From positions 3,968,001 through 4,032,000 of the forward strand of contig NZ_JAJDFX010000002.1 of the NCBI RefSeq assembly GCF_024704385.1: DNA of 64,000 nt, read 5' to 3'. Of the stretch, positions 16,925 to 25,446 are shown piece by piece; position 1 is the stretch's first letter; each line of letters opens with the position of its first letter. Source of the stretch: Cellulomonas sp. P24 (lineage in GTDB: Bacteria; Actinomycetota; Actinomycetes; Actinomycetales; Cellulomonadaceae). The position numbers were made by a program, and so were the translations under genes. A model generated the notes under the pieces. The model made no database searches. It was not told where the DNA came from and saw only the letters and a list, made by a program, of their open reading frames with translations.

Positions 16925-17039
16925 GGACTGCGGCCCGGGCGCGGTCCCCACCCCCCCATGGGGCACACCCGCTGCCAGGTCACCGCCCGCGACTGACCTC
17001 AAGGCGCGTTATCGACATCCTCCACCGTTTCGCATTCGA

Positions 17040-17168
17040 ACGTTTCCGCTACATCGGCGCCGGGGTCGCGGTGAGGTCCGTAGCGGCCCGGATCGCGTAG
17101 CGGAACTCAGTGCCGAAATCTACGGTTCGGAACTTCCCGGCGGGGATGAGTTTCGCTACGCTCGATCG
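17040..17168. promoter_or_regulatory. Candidate res site and promoter of the resolvase
   Basis: The gap before the resolvase contains inverted copies of TCCGCTAC (17045-17052) and GTAGCGGA (17097-17104). It also contains a related GTAGCGG near 17082 and CCGAA/TTCGG around an ACGG-rich centre at 17112-17130. Repeated dyads directly upstream of a resolvase gene are typical of res sites. Exact subsites cannot be fixed by eye. Confidence 0.4.
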
Positions 17169-17765
17169 ATGGGGCATCTCCTGGGGTATGCGCGCGTGTC
17201 CACCGGTGATCAGGACGCGGCGTTGCAGATCGACGCCCTGAACCAGGCGGGGTGCTACCGGGTGTTCGTCGACACGATCTCCGGTGCGCTGGAGCACCGC
17301 CCCGAGCTGGACAAGCTGCTGGACCAGCTGCGTCCGGGCGACACCCTGGTCGTGTGGCGTCTGGACCGTCTGGGCCGCTCGATCCGGCACCTGATCGACC
17401 AGCTGCAGGCCCTGGCCGACCGCGAGGTGGGGTTCCGGTCGCTGACCGAGGCGATCGACACGACCTCCCCGGGCGGACGGCTGGTCTTCCACGTCTTCGC
17501 CGCGCTGGCCGAGTTCGAGCGCGACCTCATCCGTGAACGCACCAACGCCGGCCTGGCCGCCGCAAGGGCCCGTGGACGCACCGGCGGGCGCCCCGCGGCA
17601 CTCTCGGCGGACCAGGTCAAGACCGCCCGTCGGATGTACGAGGGCAAGGATATGACCGTCGCCCAGATCGGCGACGTGCTCGGCGTCAGCCGCACCACGA
17701 TCTACCGGGCGCTGAACCGTCAGCCCGCCACGAGTCCACCACGCCGGTCACCAAGCCCCGTGTAG
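17169..17765 (+). CDS. Serine recombinase (transposon resolvase)
   Basis: This is a 198-residue resolvase/invertase. The catalytic serine is in GYARVSTGDQD (about residue 11), with conserved VVWRLDRLGRS and EFERDLIRERT. The C-terminal Hin-type helix-turn-helix is at about 150-190 (MTVAQIGDVLGVSRTTIYRAL). It should resolve cointegrates of the Tn552-like transposon at the upstream site. The ATG at 17169 is chosen because it gives the standard N-terminus; longer in-frame openings upstream cross the candidate res region. Confidence 0.9.
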   Translation: MGHLLGYARVSTGDQDAALQIDALNQAGCYRVFVDTISGALEHRPELDKLLDQLRPGDTLVVWRLDRLGRSIRHLIDQLQALADREVGFRSLTEAIDTTSPGGRLVFHVFAALAEFERDLIRERTNAGLAAARARGRTGGRPAALSADQVKTARRMYEGKDMTVAQIGDVLGVSRTTIYRALNRQPATSPPRRSPSPV

Positions 17766-17772
17766 GTGAGGG

Positions 17773-19173
17773 GTGGACGCGGACGGGCGCTGGCGGATCC
17801 TCAGGCTGCACGTCGAGGACCAGGTCCCGCTCGCCGTCCTGGCCCGCAATCACGGGATCGGTCTGCGCACGCTGGAGCGTTGGCACGCCCGCTACCGCGC
17901 GGCCGGGCTCGAGGGGTTGGGCCGGACCATGCGGGCCGACGCCGGCGGGCACCATCTGCCCGCCGAGCTCATCGCGCTGATCGAAGGTCTCGGGCTCGCC
18001 CGGCCTCGCCCGTCGGTCGCCGCGATCCACCGCGCGGTCGCCAAGGTCTGCGCCGGGCAGGGGTGGCCGATCCCTTCCTACGCGGTGGTGTGGTCGATCA
18101 TCGGCGCCCTCGATCCGGGCATGGTCACGCTCGCCCTCGAGGGTCCAGCGTCCTACCGGGACAAGTACGAGCTCGCGCTGCGCCGGGCAGCCGACCGACC
18201 CAACGCGATGTGGCAGGCCGACCACACGCTGCTCGACATCCTGCTCGTCGGCACGGACGGCAAGCCGGTCCGGCCGTGGCTGACGGTCGTCATCGACGAC
18301 TGCTCGCGCGCGGTCTGCGGGTACAGCGTCTTCATGGACGCACCCTCGTCCATGCAGACCGCCCTGGCCCTGCGGCAGGCGATCTGGCACAAGCCGGACC
18401 CCGGCTGGCCGATGTGCGGGATCCCCGACGTGCTCTATGTCGACCACGGGTCGGACTTCACCAGCGACCACCTGACGCACACCGCGATCGACCTGCACAT
18501 CCGCCTGATTCACTCCGCCGTCGCCCGACCACAGGGCCGCGGCAAGATCGAGCGGTTCTTCGGCACCGTCAACACCGAGCTCCTGGCCGCCCTGCCCGGG
18601 CATCTGACCGGCGGGCGCCCGTGGCCCACGCCGGAGCTTTCGCTCGCCGAACTGGACGCCGCCATCAGGTCGTTCGTCGCGGACTACAACGACCGGCCCC
18701 ACAGCGAGCTCGGCACCTCGCCCCGAACAGCCTGGATCGCCGAAGGATGGCTGCCGCGCATGCCCGACAGCCTCGAAGACCTCGACGGCCTGCTGCTCAC
18801 CGTGGCCCGACCCAGGACCGTGCGCCGCGACGGCATCCACTTCCAAGGACTGCGCTACATCTCACCGACGCTCTCCGGGTTCGTGGGCCGGGCGGTCGTG
18901 ATCCGCTACGACCCCCGAGACATCACCGAGGTCCGCGTCTTCGACCACGACGACTTCCTGTGCAGAGCGGTCGACCAGGCGCACCACGGCGAGCAGGTCA
19001 GCCTCAAGGAGATCCAAGCGGCCCGCAACGCCCGCCGTCGCGCCCTGCGCCAGGGCATCAACGAGCGCATCGCCGTCCTCGCCGACCACAGCGCTGCTCC
19101 CGCGCCTCGACCGCCGCGCCCGCAGACGTCACCAGCCTCGAAGCTCAAGGTCTACCAGGAGGACCTGTCGTGA
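17773..19173 (+). CDS. Mu/Tn552-type DDE transposase
   Basis: This 466-residue protein has N-terminal helix-turn-helix segments (about 10-110) and a retroviral-integrase-like core. Its first Asp is in MWQADHTLLDI, the second in YVDHGSDFTSDH and the Glu in GRGKIERFFG. A Mu-transposase-type C-terminal beta-barrel domain follows (about 335-395). The size matches the Tn552 transposase (480 aa) and is shorter than TniA. It starts with GTG at 17773 after GTGAGGG and overlaps the ATPase gene by GTGA. It cuts and joins the 31-bp ends with the ATPase as partner. Confidence 0.9.
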   Translation: MDADGRWRILRLHVEDQVPLAVLARNHGIGLRTLERWHARYRAAGLEGLGRTMRADAGGHHLPAELIALIEGLGLARPRPSVAAIHRAVAKVCAGQGWPIPSYAVVWSIIGALDPGMVTLALEGPASYRDKYELALRRAADRPNAMWQADHTLLDILLVGTDGKPVRPWLTVVIDDCSRAVCGYSVFMDAPSSMQTALALRQAIWHKPDPGWPMCGIPDVLYVDHGSDFTSDHLTHTAIDLHIRLIHSAVARPQGRGKIERFFGTVNTELLAALPGHLTGGRPWPTPELSLAELDAAIRSFVADYNDRPHSELGTSPRTAWIAEGWLPRMPDSLEDLDGLLLTVARPRTVRRDGIHFQGLRYISPTLSGFVGRAVVIRYDPRDITEVRVFDHDDFLCRAVDQAHHGEQVSLKEIQAARNARRRALRQGINERIAVLADHSAAPAPRPPRPQTSPASKLKVYQEDLS

Positions 19174-19988
19174 GTGATCGCTTCATCGTCACCAAGGAAC
19201 ACCGCCGCTTCATCGAGTTCGCCGACGCCGTACGACACGGCCACACCATCGGCCTGTGCTTCGGAGCCGCCGGCGTCGGCAAGACCGTCTCGGCCCGCCG
19301 CTACGCCCACTGGGACAAGGCCCACGACCTGCTCACCAACTGGGGCCCCCGCGCCGACAGTGACGCCAAGATCTACTCCGCCCTGGCCAAGAGCCGAACC
19401 GTCATCTACACCCCGGGAGTACTGACCACGCCCCGCCTGCTGCGCGACGACCTCGACCAGGCCGTCGACCGGACCAACATCTGCATCGCCCAGCACCTCG
19501 AGATCCCCGGGAACATCCCGCTGGACCGATGGGGCACACGGCGCATCAAGAACTACGTCCAGCTCATCATCGTCGACGAGTCCGAACGCCTCAGCGCCAC
19601 CGGCCTCGAACTGCTCCGCGACCGCTACGACCGCGACAACATCGCCCTGATCCTCATCGGCATGCCCGGCCTGGAGAAGCAGTTCAGCCACTACCCCCAG
19701 TTCTACAGCCGCGTCGGCTTCGCCCACCACTACCGCCCCCTGGGCGACGACGAGATGCTCTTCGTCCTGCAACGACACTGGCGGGCGCTGGGCAAGAGCC
19801 TCGACCCCGACGACTTCACCGACGCCCAAGCCATCGCCGCAATCACGCGCATCACCCGCGGGAACTTCCGCCTCCTCGAACGACTCTTCCCCCAGATCGA
19901 ACGCGTCCTGAAGATCAACGAGCTGCACACCATCACCAACGACGTCGTCGAGGCCGCCCAGAGCACCCTCGTCATCGGCGTCACCTGA
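19170..19988 (+). CDS. Transposition AAA ATPase (Tn552 p271/TniB-like)
   Basis: This is a 272-residue AAA+ protein with Walker A GAAGVGKT (about 35-42) and Walker B VQLIIVDESERL (about 130-141). Proteins of this type (MuB, TniB, TnsC) choose the target and stimulate the transposase, and may give target immunity. The GTG start overlaps the transposase stop. It ends 56 bp before the right terminal repeat. No TniQ-like gene is present, which again fits Tn552 rather than Tn5053. Confidence 0.9.
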   Translation: MSDRFIVTKEHRRFIEFADAVRHGHTIGLCFGAAGVGKTVSARRYAHWDKAHDLLTNWGPRADSDAKIYSALAKSRTVIYTPGVLTTPRLLRDDLDQAVDRTNICIAQHLEIPGNIPLDRWGTRRIKNYVQLIIVDESERLSATGLELLRDRYDRDNIALILIGMPGLEKQFSHYPQFYSRVGFAHHYRPLGDDEMLFVLQRHWRALGKSLDPDDFTDAQAIAAITRITRGNFRLLERLFPQIERVLKINELHTITNDVVEAAQSTLVIGVT

Positions 19989-20013
19989 CCTCGCACCGCC
20001 ATCCAACAACCGC

Positions 20014-20053
20014 AGAACACCGCCACCTATCGGCGAAGGTCACAGGTCAGGTC
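20014..20053. repeat. Right terminal repeat and target duplication of the Tn552-like transposon
   Basis: The terminal repeat at 20014-20044 reads TGTGACCTTCGCCG when viewed from outside inward, and is followed by the second GGTCAGGTC (20045-20053). A further inward CACCGCCA copy at 19994-20001 matches the repeated TGGCGGTG motif of the left end. Confidence 0.85.
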
Positions 20054-20704
20054 CCGGAAGAACGCCAACCACCCGGCCCCATCCTCGGCGGTGGAGACGT
20101 CGATCCCGAGGATCTCGCGGTGCCCGTCGGCGTTGACACCGGTGGCGACCATGACGGCGATGTTGACCACCCGCCCACCTTCACGGACCTTGACCGTCAG
20201 GGCGTCGGCGGCCAGGAACGTGTAGGGGCCGGCGTCCAGCGGCCGGGTCCGGAACGCGTGCACCTGCTCATCGAGGTCGGCGGCCATGCGTGAGACCTGC
20301 GACTTGGACAACCGGGTGATGCCCAACGACTCGACGAGCTTGTCCATCCGGCGGGTGGAGACCCCGAGCAGGTAGCAGGTCGCGACCACGGACGTCAGGG
20401 CCGCCTCGGCCCGGCGGCGCCGCTCGAGCAACCAGTCCGGGAAGTAGGTGCCGGCGCGCAGTTTGGGGATCGCCACGTCCATCGTCCCGACCCTCGTATC
20501 GAAGTCGCGGTGCCGGTAGCCGTTGCGGGTGTTGGCCCGATCCGGGGTCCGGACGCCGTACTCGGCCCCGCAGATCGCGTCGGCCTCCGCACCCATCAGG
20601 GCGTCGATGAACGTGGCCAACAGGTCACGCAGCAGGTCAGGCCTGGCAGCGTTCAGGTGCTCGTGCAGGAAGCGGGCAGGCTCGATACTGGGTCCAGCGG
20701 TCAT
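20045..20704 (-). pseudogene. IS256-family transposase, N-terminal fragment
   Basis: From ATG 20704 the minus strand encodes about 218 residues: MTAGPSIEPARFL, then the mutator-family N-terminus and first catalytic block (LAADALTVKVREGGRVVNIAV), ending FFRDLT at the transposon junction. Reading into the transposon end adds a few foreign residues before a stop at 20027. The missing continuation TARGLTG lies at 8371, on the other side of the transposon. Confidence 0.85.
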
Positions 20705-20848
20705 CGCATGCTCTTCTCTCGAGTCGACTTGGTAGGTCTCTCGAAGAATCACGCGGTGACCGCCTACACGTCTACGCCGACGCCCCGATCATGGCCGGGC
20801 TCACACACCGCTCTGCGGGACGCCACTCTGCCGCGAGGGGTTCGTCGG

Positions 20849-23512
20849 ATGCGTGTGTCGCGGGCGGGCGGCCTTCGACGTGCCGCACGTGGCGCCCCGC
20901 TCTCTCTCGTCCTTGTTGTGGCGTTGTGGTTGGTTGGCGCCGGAACGGGAAGCCTTCAGCACGTTCCGCGGCATCTGCGGTCCGCTGTGCTCCTTGACGG
21001 GGCCCACTCGCTCGGCCACCCGACATCACTTGTCCTGTCGTTCCTGTGGGCACCGGGGATGATCGGTTACGTGTGGGGCACGGTCGTGCTGCTCACCTTG
21101 GGGGCATTCGCCGAGAAGCTCCTCGGCACCGGACGTTACGCGGTGGCGTTGGTCACCACGCACGTGGTTGCAGCCTCCATGGTGACCGTGTTCGCGCTGC
21201 TGGTGGACAGGTTCGACCCGGTCTGGGTGAGCGCGTTCCTGACCGTCCGGTACGGCGGACCGACCCTCGGCGTGATCGGGGCCGTTCTGGCCGCCAGCGC
21301 GGTGCTGCCGACCTTGTGGCGGCGCAGGGTCCGGGTGGGCAGCATCACGCTCTTCGCGGCGATGGTGTTGTTCTACGGCGGTGGCCTCGCGGTTCTGCTC
21401 ATGGCGGCCGCGGTTTCCGGGCTTGTGCTGGGTCGCGTGTTTCGCGCTACCCGAGTGGATGCCGGTCCGGTGGGCTCGGTTCACGAGGCTCGCGTCCTGG
21501 CGTCGGTCATCGTGGCGGCCACGGCCATCGGGCCGCTGTTGGCGATGCTTACCCCGGTGCCCACAGGCCCGTTCTCGACGCTAGGGTTCCTCGTCGCAGA
21601 CGTGCGCCGGGCTCGGCCGGACGCCGTCGCCCGGCTGTGTGCTCACGCTCCGGCCTCGGTCGGGTGTGCGCTGGGGAATCTGAACCTGCACCCGAGTGTC
21701 GGGGCCACCGTGATGGCATGCCTACCCGTTCTGCTCTTGCTGGTGGTCGCTGACGGGTTGCGCCGCGGGCGCCGCATGGCGTGGATGGCCGCGCTGATCC
21801 TCGAAGGAGTTCTCGCCGGTGTGGTGGTCGCGCAGTTTGCCTTGACGATGCTCGACGCGGGACCGGTCCTGCCGATCACCTACCTCTCGGATGAGCAGCC
21901 TCTGCTCCTGCTCACGCAGCTCGTCCTCCCGTGCCTGGTCCCCGTGGCGATCGTCGTGGTGATCCTCGTCCTGGGCCGAGGGCTGTTCACCGTTCGGGCG
22001 CCGAAGGGAACCTTCCGCTCGTTGAGCCGACGCATCGGTCTCCTGCTCGCCGGATCTGCCGGGCTGTACGTGGGCACCGGCCTGATGGTCGCAGATCAGT
22101 GGCAGAGCCCCCCCACCGTGTGGTCGTTGCTGACCGACGTCCCGCTGCGGCTGGCGCCCTTCGAACTGACCATGGGTGCGCTGGCCGACTCCGTCCCGAC
22201 AGGCCCCCTCGCGCGAGTGCTCTTCGCTTGGCTTGGTGTCGTGTTCTGGGCGTGCGCTGTGGTGATCGTCGTGCGCTCGTTCCGGAGGATCGCGCCCGCA
22301 AACCAGTCCGATCGCGAGCGTGCCACCGAGTTGTTCCTCGAGCACGGCGGCAGCTCGCTCGCGTGGATGGGGCTGTGGCAGGGCAACGACTACTGGTTCA
22401 ACGCCAGCGGTACGAGCTACGTCCCGTACCGCCTGATTCAGGGAGTCATGCTGACGATCGGTGACCCCATCGGGCCGCCCGGAGACCGCGCGGACGTCGT
22501 GCGCGAGTTCACCACGTACTGCGAGTCGATCGGGGCGGCCCCGTGCTTCTACTCCGCCTCGGCTGATCTTGAGGTCGAGTGCGCACGCCTGGGGTGGCAC
22601 AGCGTGCAGATCGCTGAGGAGACCGTCCTGGATCTGGGGTCGTTGGCCTTCACCGGCAAGAAGTTCCAGGACGTGCGCACCACGCTGAACGCTGCTGGGC
22701 GCGAGGGCGTGCACGTCGAGTGGATCGACTACCACACCGCTCCGCTGGCCACCGTCGTCCAGATCCAGGCGATCTCGGAGGAGTGGGTCGGTCAGCAGAG
22801 GCTGCCGGAGATGGGATTCACGCTGGGAGGGCTCGAGCAGCTGAGCGACCCGAATGTGCGGTGCTCCGTGGTCGTCGACGACGCGGGACGCGTGCATGCG
22901 GTCGCGTCGTGGTTGCCGATCGTCGAGGCCGGGTCGCTCATCGGGTGGACGCTCGACTTCATGCGACGACGCACCGACGCGTTCCGCAACTCCAGCGAGC
23001 TGCTCATCGCACGCAGCGCACTGGACCTCCAGAACGAGGGGTACCGGGTGCTGAGCCTGTCGGGCGCCCCGCTGGCCCGCGTCGACCAACGAACGGCTCA
23101 GCCTCCTGAGGCGGCAGACGTGGTACCGGTGCCCGCTGCGCTGGACCGGTGGCTCGAGCGCCTCGGCAACCGGTTGGAGCCGGTGTACGGGTTCCGCTCG
23201 CTGCACCGGTTCAAGGCCAAGTTCAATCCGCAGTACCGCCCGATGTACCTCATCTACGCCGACGCCGCGTCACTGCCCGCCATCGGCCGCGCAGTCGCGC
23301 GAGCGTATGTTCCCGAGGCCTCCCTCGGGCTGATCGTCCAGGTCGCCCACCGGGTCGTCTTCGGACGCACACCCGTTCCCGGCCGTCGCCCTTCGCCCAC
23401 CCTGCGGTCAACGCAGCAGGTCGCTCCTACGCCCCACCCCGACCTGAGGACACCCGCGATGCCCCACACGCCCCTCACGCATGAGCGAGCGATCGCAGGT
23501 CGCGCACGATGA
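20849..23512 (+). CDS. MprF-like aminoacyl-phospholipid synthase, copy 1
   Basis: The 887-residue protein has an N-terminal half of about 12-14 membrane segments. The first part is rhomboid-like in look (LRSAVLLDGAHSLGHP, FAEKLLGTGRYA). A cytosolic DUF2156 transferase domain follows (about 570-860), with FTGKKFQDVRTTLNAAGREG, LPEMGFTLGGLEQL and the C-terminal YGFRSLHRFKAKFNPQYRPM. DUF2156 domains move an amino acid from aminoacyl-tRNA onto phosphatidylglycerol or diacylglycerol at the membrane, lowering surface charge and giving resistance to cationic peptides. No lysyl-tRNA synthetase domain is present, unlike LysX. It overlaps the esterase gene by ATGA. A paralogue is at 45508. Confidence 0.85.
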   Translation: MRVSRAGGLRRAARGAPLSLVLVVALWLVGAGTGSLQHVPRHLRSAVLLDGAHSLGHPTSLVLSFLWAPGMIGYVWGTVVLLTLGAFAEKLLGTGRYAVALVTTHVVAASMVTVFALLVDRFDPVWVSAFLTVRYGGPTLGVIGAVLAASAVLPTLWRRRVRVGSITLFAAMVLFYGGGLAVLLMAAAVSGLVLGRVFRATRVDAGPVGSVHEARVLASVIVAATAIGPLLAMLTPVPTGPFSTLGFLVADVRRARPDAVARLCAHAPASVGCALGNLNLHPSVGATVMACLPVLLLLVVADGLRRGRRMAWMAALILEGVLAGVVVAQFALTMLDAGPVLPITYLSDEQPLLLLTQLVLPCLVPVAIVVVILVLGRGLFTVRAPKGTFRSLSRRIGLLLAGSAGLYVGTGLMVADQWQSPPTVWSLLTDVPLRLAPFELTMGALADSVPTGPLARVLFAWLGVVFWACAVVIVVRSFRRIAPANQSDRERATELFLEHGGSSLAWMGLWQGNDYWFNASGTSYVPYRLIQGVMLTIGDPIGPPGDRADVVREFTTYCESIGAAPCFYSASADLEVECARLGWHSVQIAEETVLDLGSLAFTGKKFQDVRTTLNAAGREGVHVEWIDYHTAPLATVVQIQAISEEWVGQQRLPEMGFTLGGLEQLSDPNVRCSVVVDDAGRVHAVASWLPIVEAGSLIGWTLDFMRRRTDAFRNSSELLIARSALDLQNEGYRVLSLSGAPLARVDQRTAQPPEAADVVPVPAALDRWLERLGNRLEPVYGFRSLHRFKAKFNPQYRPMYLIYADAASLPAIGRAVARAYVPEASLGLIVQVAHRVVFGRTPVPGRRPSPTLRSTQQVAPTPHPDLRTPAMPHTPLTHERAIAGRAR

Positions 23513-24822
23513 GCGGGCCCACCGGGTTCGTGATGCGCATGCAGGTGCTGACGCCTGCCGTGCTGTTCACCGCGTTCGCGCTCAGCGCTGCGGTGGTGCT
23601 GACCCTGCTGTCTCGCCGCACCCCCCGGTGGGTGGTCCTGGCGACGAGCGCACTACTCGCGGGCGCGGCGACCGGGGGGCTGACGTTGTGGATCATCGAA
23701 GGGCCGGTCAACTACTTCGGCACGCCTCTGGGATGGAGCACCCGCTGGTGGGTCGTGGCGTGCTTCGCGGTGCTCGGCCTGGCTGTGGCCAATGCGCGAC
23801 GCTCGACCCTGCGGCGCAAGATCGGGGCCGTGCTCGGTTCGTTCGTCGTCGTGACAACGACCGTGCTGGGAATCAATGCGATCTACGGACTCGACCCCAC
23901 CATCGGCTCCCTACTCGGAGTCGCGACCGTCGCCCAGCTGGCGCTGCCAGCGCCCTCCCCGAGCCAGACCCTCACGGCGGTCCCCGATCCTTCGCTGCCC
24001 CTGTGGAAGACATGGACGGCTCCGGCCGGCATACCGGCGAAGGGCAAGATCGGCACCGAGGTCATCCCCTCAACGGTCTCAGGTTTCGCCGCCCGCCCCG
24101 CCGGGATCTACCTGCCGCCGGCCGCCCTGACGGCCCACCCACCCGCGTTGCCGCTCGTGGTTCTGCTGATGGGCCAACCGGGAAACCCTGACCCCCACGC
24201 CGTGGCCGCGGTCCTTGACCGGTTCGCGGCCGCGAACCAGGGCCTTGCCCCGATCGTGCTGGTCGCCGACCAGCTCGGTGACCCGACCGTGGACACCTTG
24301 TGCCTGGACACCGCCTTGCACGGCAAGGTCGAGACGTACATCAACACCGACGTGGTCACGTGGGCCCGCACCCACCTGAACATCCTCGCCGACCGCGCTG
24401 CCTGGACGATCGCCGGCTACTCCAACGGTGGCCAGTGCGCGATCTCCTTCGCAGCGAAGCACCCGCAGATCTGGGGCAACGTCCTGGACATCTCGGGCGA
24501 GAAGTACCCGGGTGCCGAGCACCCTGCGGACGTCCTGAAGACGGTCTTCGCCGGCAACCAGGCGGCCTACGACGCACAGAAGCCCGTCGTCATCCTGTCC
24601 CACCACCACTATCCGGACACCACGGCGATCTTCACGGCCTCGACGAACGACCCGATCTACATCGCCGCCGCAAAGACAGTCGCGGCCGCGGCGGCTGCCG
24701 CCGGCATGCACGTCACTCTCCACGAGATCCCCAACGGCGGCCACGGCATCGGCGCCCTGAACGGAGGTTTCACCGAGGGGTTCTCAGTGCTCTACCCCCG
24801 GCTCGGGCTGAGCCGGCCGTAG
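23509..24822 (+). CDS. Membrane-anchored alpha/beta-hydrolase esterase, copy 1
   Basis: The 437-residue protein has four membrane helices (about 10-130) and then an extracytoplasmic alpha/beta-hydrolase domain. The nucleophile is in AGYSNGGQCA (Ser about 304), the oxyanion strand is LPLVVLLMGQPGNPD, and a late His is in NGGHGIG. In Corynebacterium and Enterococcus, hydrolases encoded beside DUF2156 synthases remove the amino acid from aminoacyl lipids; the present gene overlaps its synthase by four bases and likely does the same (inference from family and context). It is closely similar to 48255-49565. Confidence 0.8.
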   Translation: MSGPTGFVMRMQVLTPAVLFTAFALSAAVVLTLLSRRTPRWVVLATSALLAGAATGGLTLWIIEGPVNYFGTPLGWSTRWWVVACFAVLGLAVANARRSTLRRKIGAVLGSFVVVTTTVLGINAIYGLDPTIGSLLGVATVAQLALPAPSPSQTLTAVPDPSLPLWKTWTAPAGIPAKGKIGTEVIPSTVSGFAARPAGIYLPPAALTAHPPALPLVVLLMGQPGNPDPHAVAAVLDRFAAANQGLAPIVLVADQLGDPTVDTLCLDTALHGKVETYINTDVVTWARTHLNILADRAAWTIAGYSNGGQCAISFAAKHPQIWGNVLDISGEKYPGAEHPADVLKTVFAGNQAAYDAQKPVVILSHHHYPDTTAIFTASTNDPIYIAAAKTVAAAAAAAGMHVTLHEIPNGGHGIGALNGGFTEGFSVLYPRLGLSRP

Positions 24823-24874
24823 CCGCTCCCGGACACCCCGCCGACCGGCCGACCCACCGATCGCCCGGGGTCCG

Positions 24875-25018
24875 TCATCCCGCTGCGGCGCTCCTCCGGG
24901 GTGCCCAGCGTCGCAGCAGCAGGTAGAGCTCGCGGCCGAGGCACAGCCCGAATGCGGCGTTGTCGACGACGCCCTGAGACTGGCGACGGGACCGTCGGCT
25001 GACGCCGGTACCGGTCAT
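24875..25018 (-). CDS. Possible small protein (47 aa)
   Basis: The frame runs from ATG 25018, with AGGAG about 10 bases upstream. The product is basic (VSRRSRRQSQGVVDNAAFG, then a leucine-rich LYLLLRRW). The family is not recognised. It lies beside a truncated sulfate-binding-protein gene and may itself be a remnant. Confidence 0.3.
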   Translation of the reverse strand: MTGTGVSRRSRRQSQGVVDNAAFGLCLGRELYLLLRRWAPRRSAAAG

Positions 25019-25118
25019 CGTCGCGGTGCTCCTGCCTGGTTGCGGGCGTGGGGGTCGTGTCCGACGTGCCCCAGCGTGCCCATGTGCATTTGAAATCGGC
25101 ATGCGGTGGCGCACCACG

Positions 25119-25349
25119 TCAAGGCCGAGACGTGAAGATTCTCACCGGGCGAACATCGAAGGCCCTGGCCGCCTTCGGGTCCTTGGCCGACGTCGTGACC
25201 GCAACGGGGTTCTCGATGAGGATCGTCTGCGCAGGGATCACGTAGTCGATCGGCTGGTTGGCCCGCTGGGCCTCGATCGCGTCGTTCTCGTAGGTGATGA
25301 GCACGTCACCAGTGCCGGCGACGAACTGTCGTTGCACGGGACCCGCCAC
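25119..25349 (-). pseudogene. Sulfate ABC transporter substrate-binding protein, internal fragment
   Basis: About 60 residues (FVAGTGDVLITYENDAIEAQ, then VIPAQTILIENPVAV and AKDPKAARAF) match the central-to-late part of the sulfate-binding proteins Sbp/CysP. The N-terminus is missing. After ARAF the sequence changes to an unrelated tail instead of the usual LDFLYTPEAQ-like end. Other cys transport genes are absent. It marks a deletion or recombination point between the aminoacyl-lipid operon and the metal module. Confidence 0.75.
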
Positions 25350-25446
25350 GGTCGGCTTGCTGTGACTTGATCTCCTGCAGCCTCCGAGCGCGTCGCCGCC
25401 CCACCTGGGATCGGCCCCGTTGGCCTCTGTGACATGTGGCGACCAG

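Larger units (their letters stand above)
8372..20044. mobile_element. Tn552-like transposon with metal-homeostasis cargo
   Basis: The 11,673-bp element is bounded by TGTGAC...GTCACA ends with 31-bp inverted repeats (26/31 equal). It is flanked by identical GGTCAGGTC 9-mers, and joining across one copy restores the IS256 reading frame (FFRDLTARGLT). The right end carries a resolvase (198 aa), a DDE transposase (466 aa) and an AAA ATPase (272 aa). The order and sizes resemble Tn552 (about 480 and 271 residues plus a Bin resolvase). The rest is cargo for metal control: DtxR-family regulator, P1B ATPase, ArsR, Nramp, MgtE-N/CBS protein and flavodoxin. A 9-bp duplication is longer than the 5-7 bp I would expect for this group. 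Confidence 0.85.
4588..20769 (-). mobile_element. IS256-family element, interrupted twice
   Basis: Imperfect inverted repeats of about 29 bp bound this span: 4588-4616 and 20741-20769, sharing GTGT and CCGCGTGAT, with about 20 of 29 positions equal. Between them an IS256/mutator-type transposase gene on the minus strand is present in three pieces (20045-20704, 8005-8371, 4620-4849). Removing the two inserted elements leaves about 1.35 kb and a ~430-residue transposase, the normal size for the family. No convincing flanking target duplication was seen outside the repeats. Confidence 0.75.

Noticed and set aside
16791-17168. N-terminal extension of the resolvase
   Set aside because: It covers the candidate res region and overlaps the upstream small gene; family proteins start at MGHLLGYARVST.
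4560-20790. Target duplication of the IS256-family element
   Set aside because: Flanks of 4588 and 20769 were compared for 8-9 bp direct repeats; none convincing was seen, so none is claimed.
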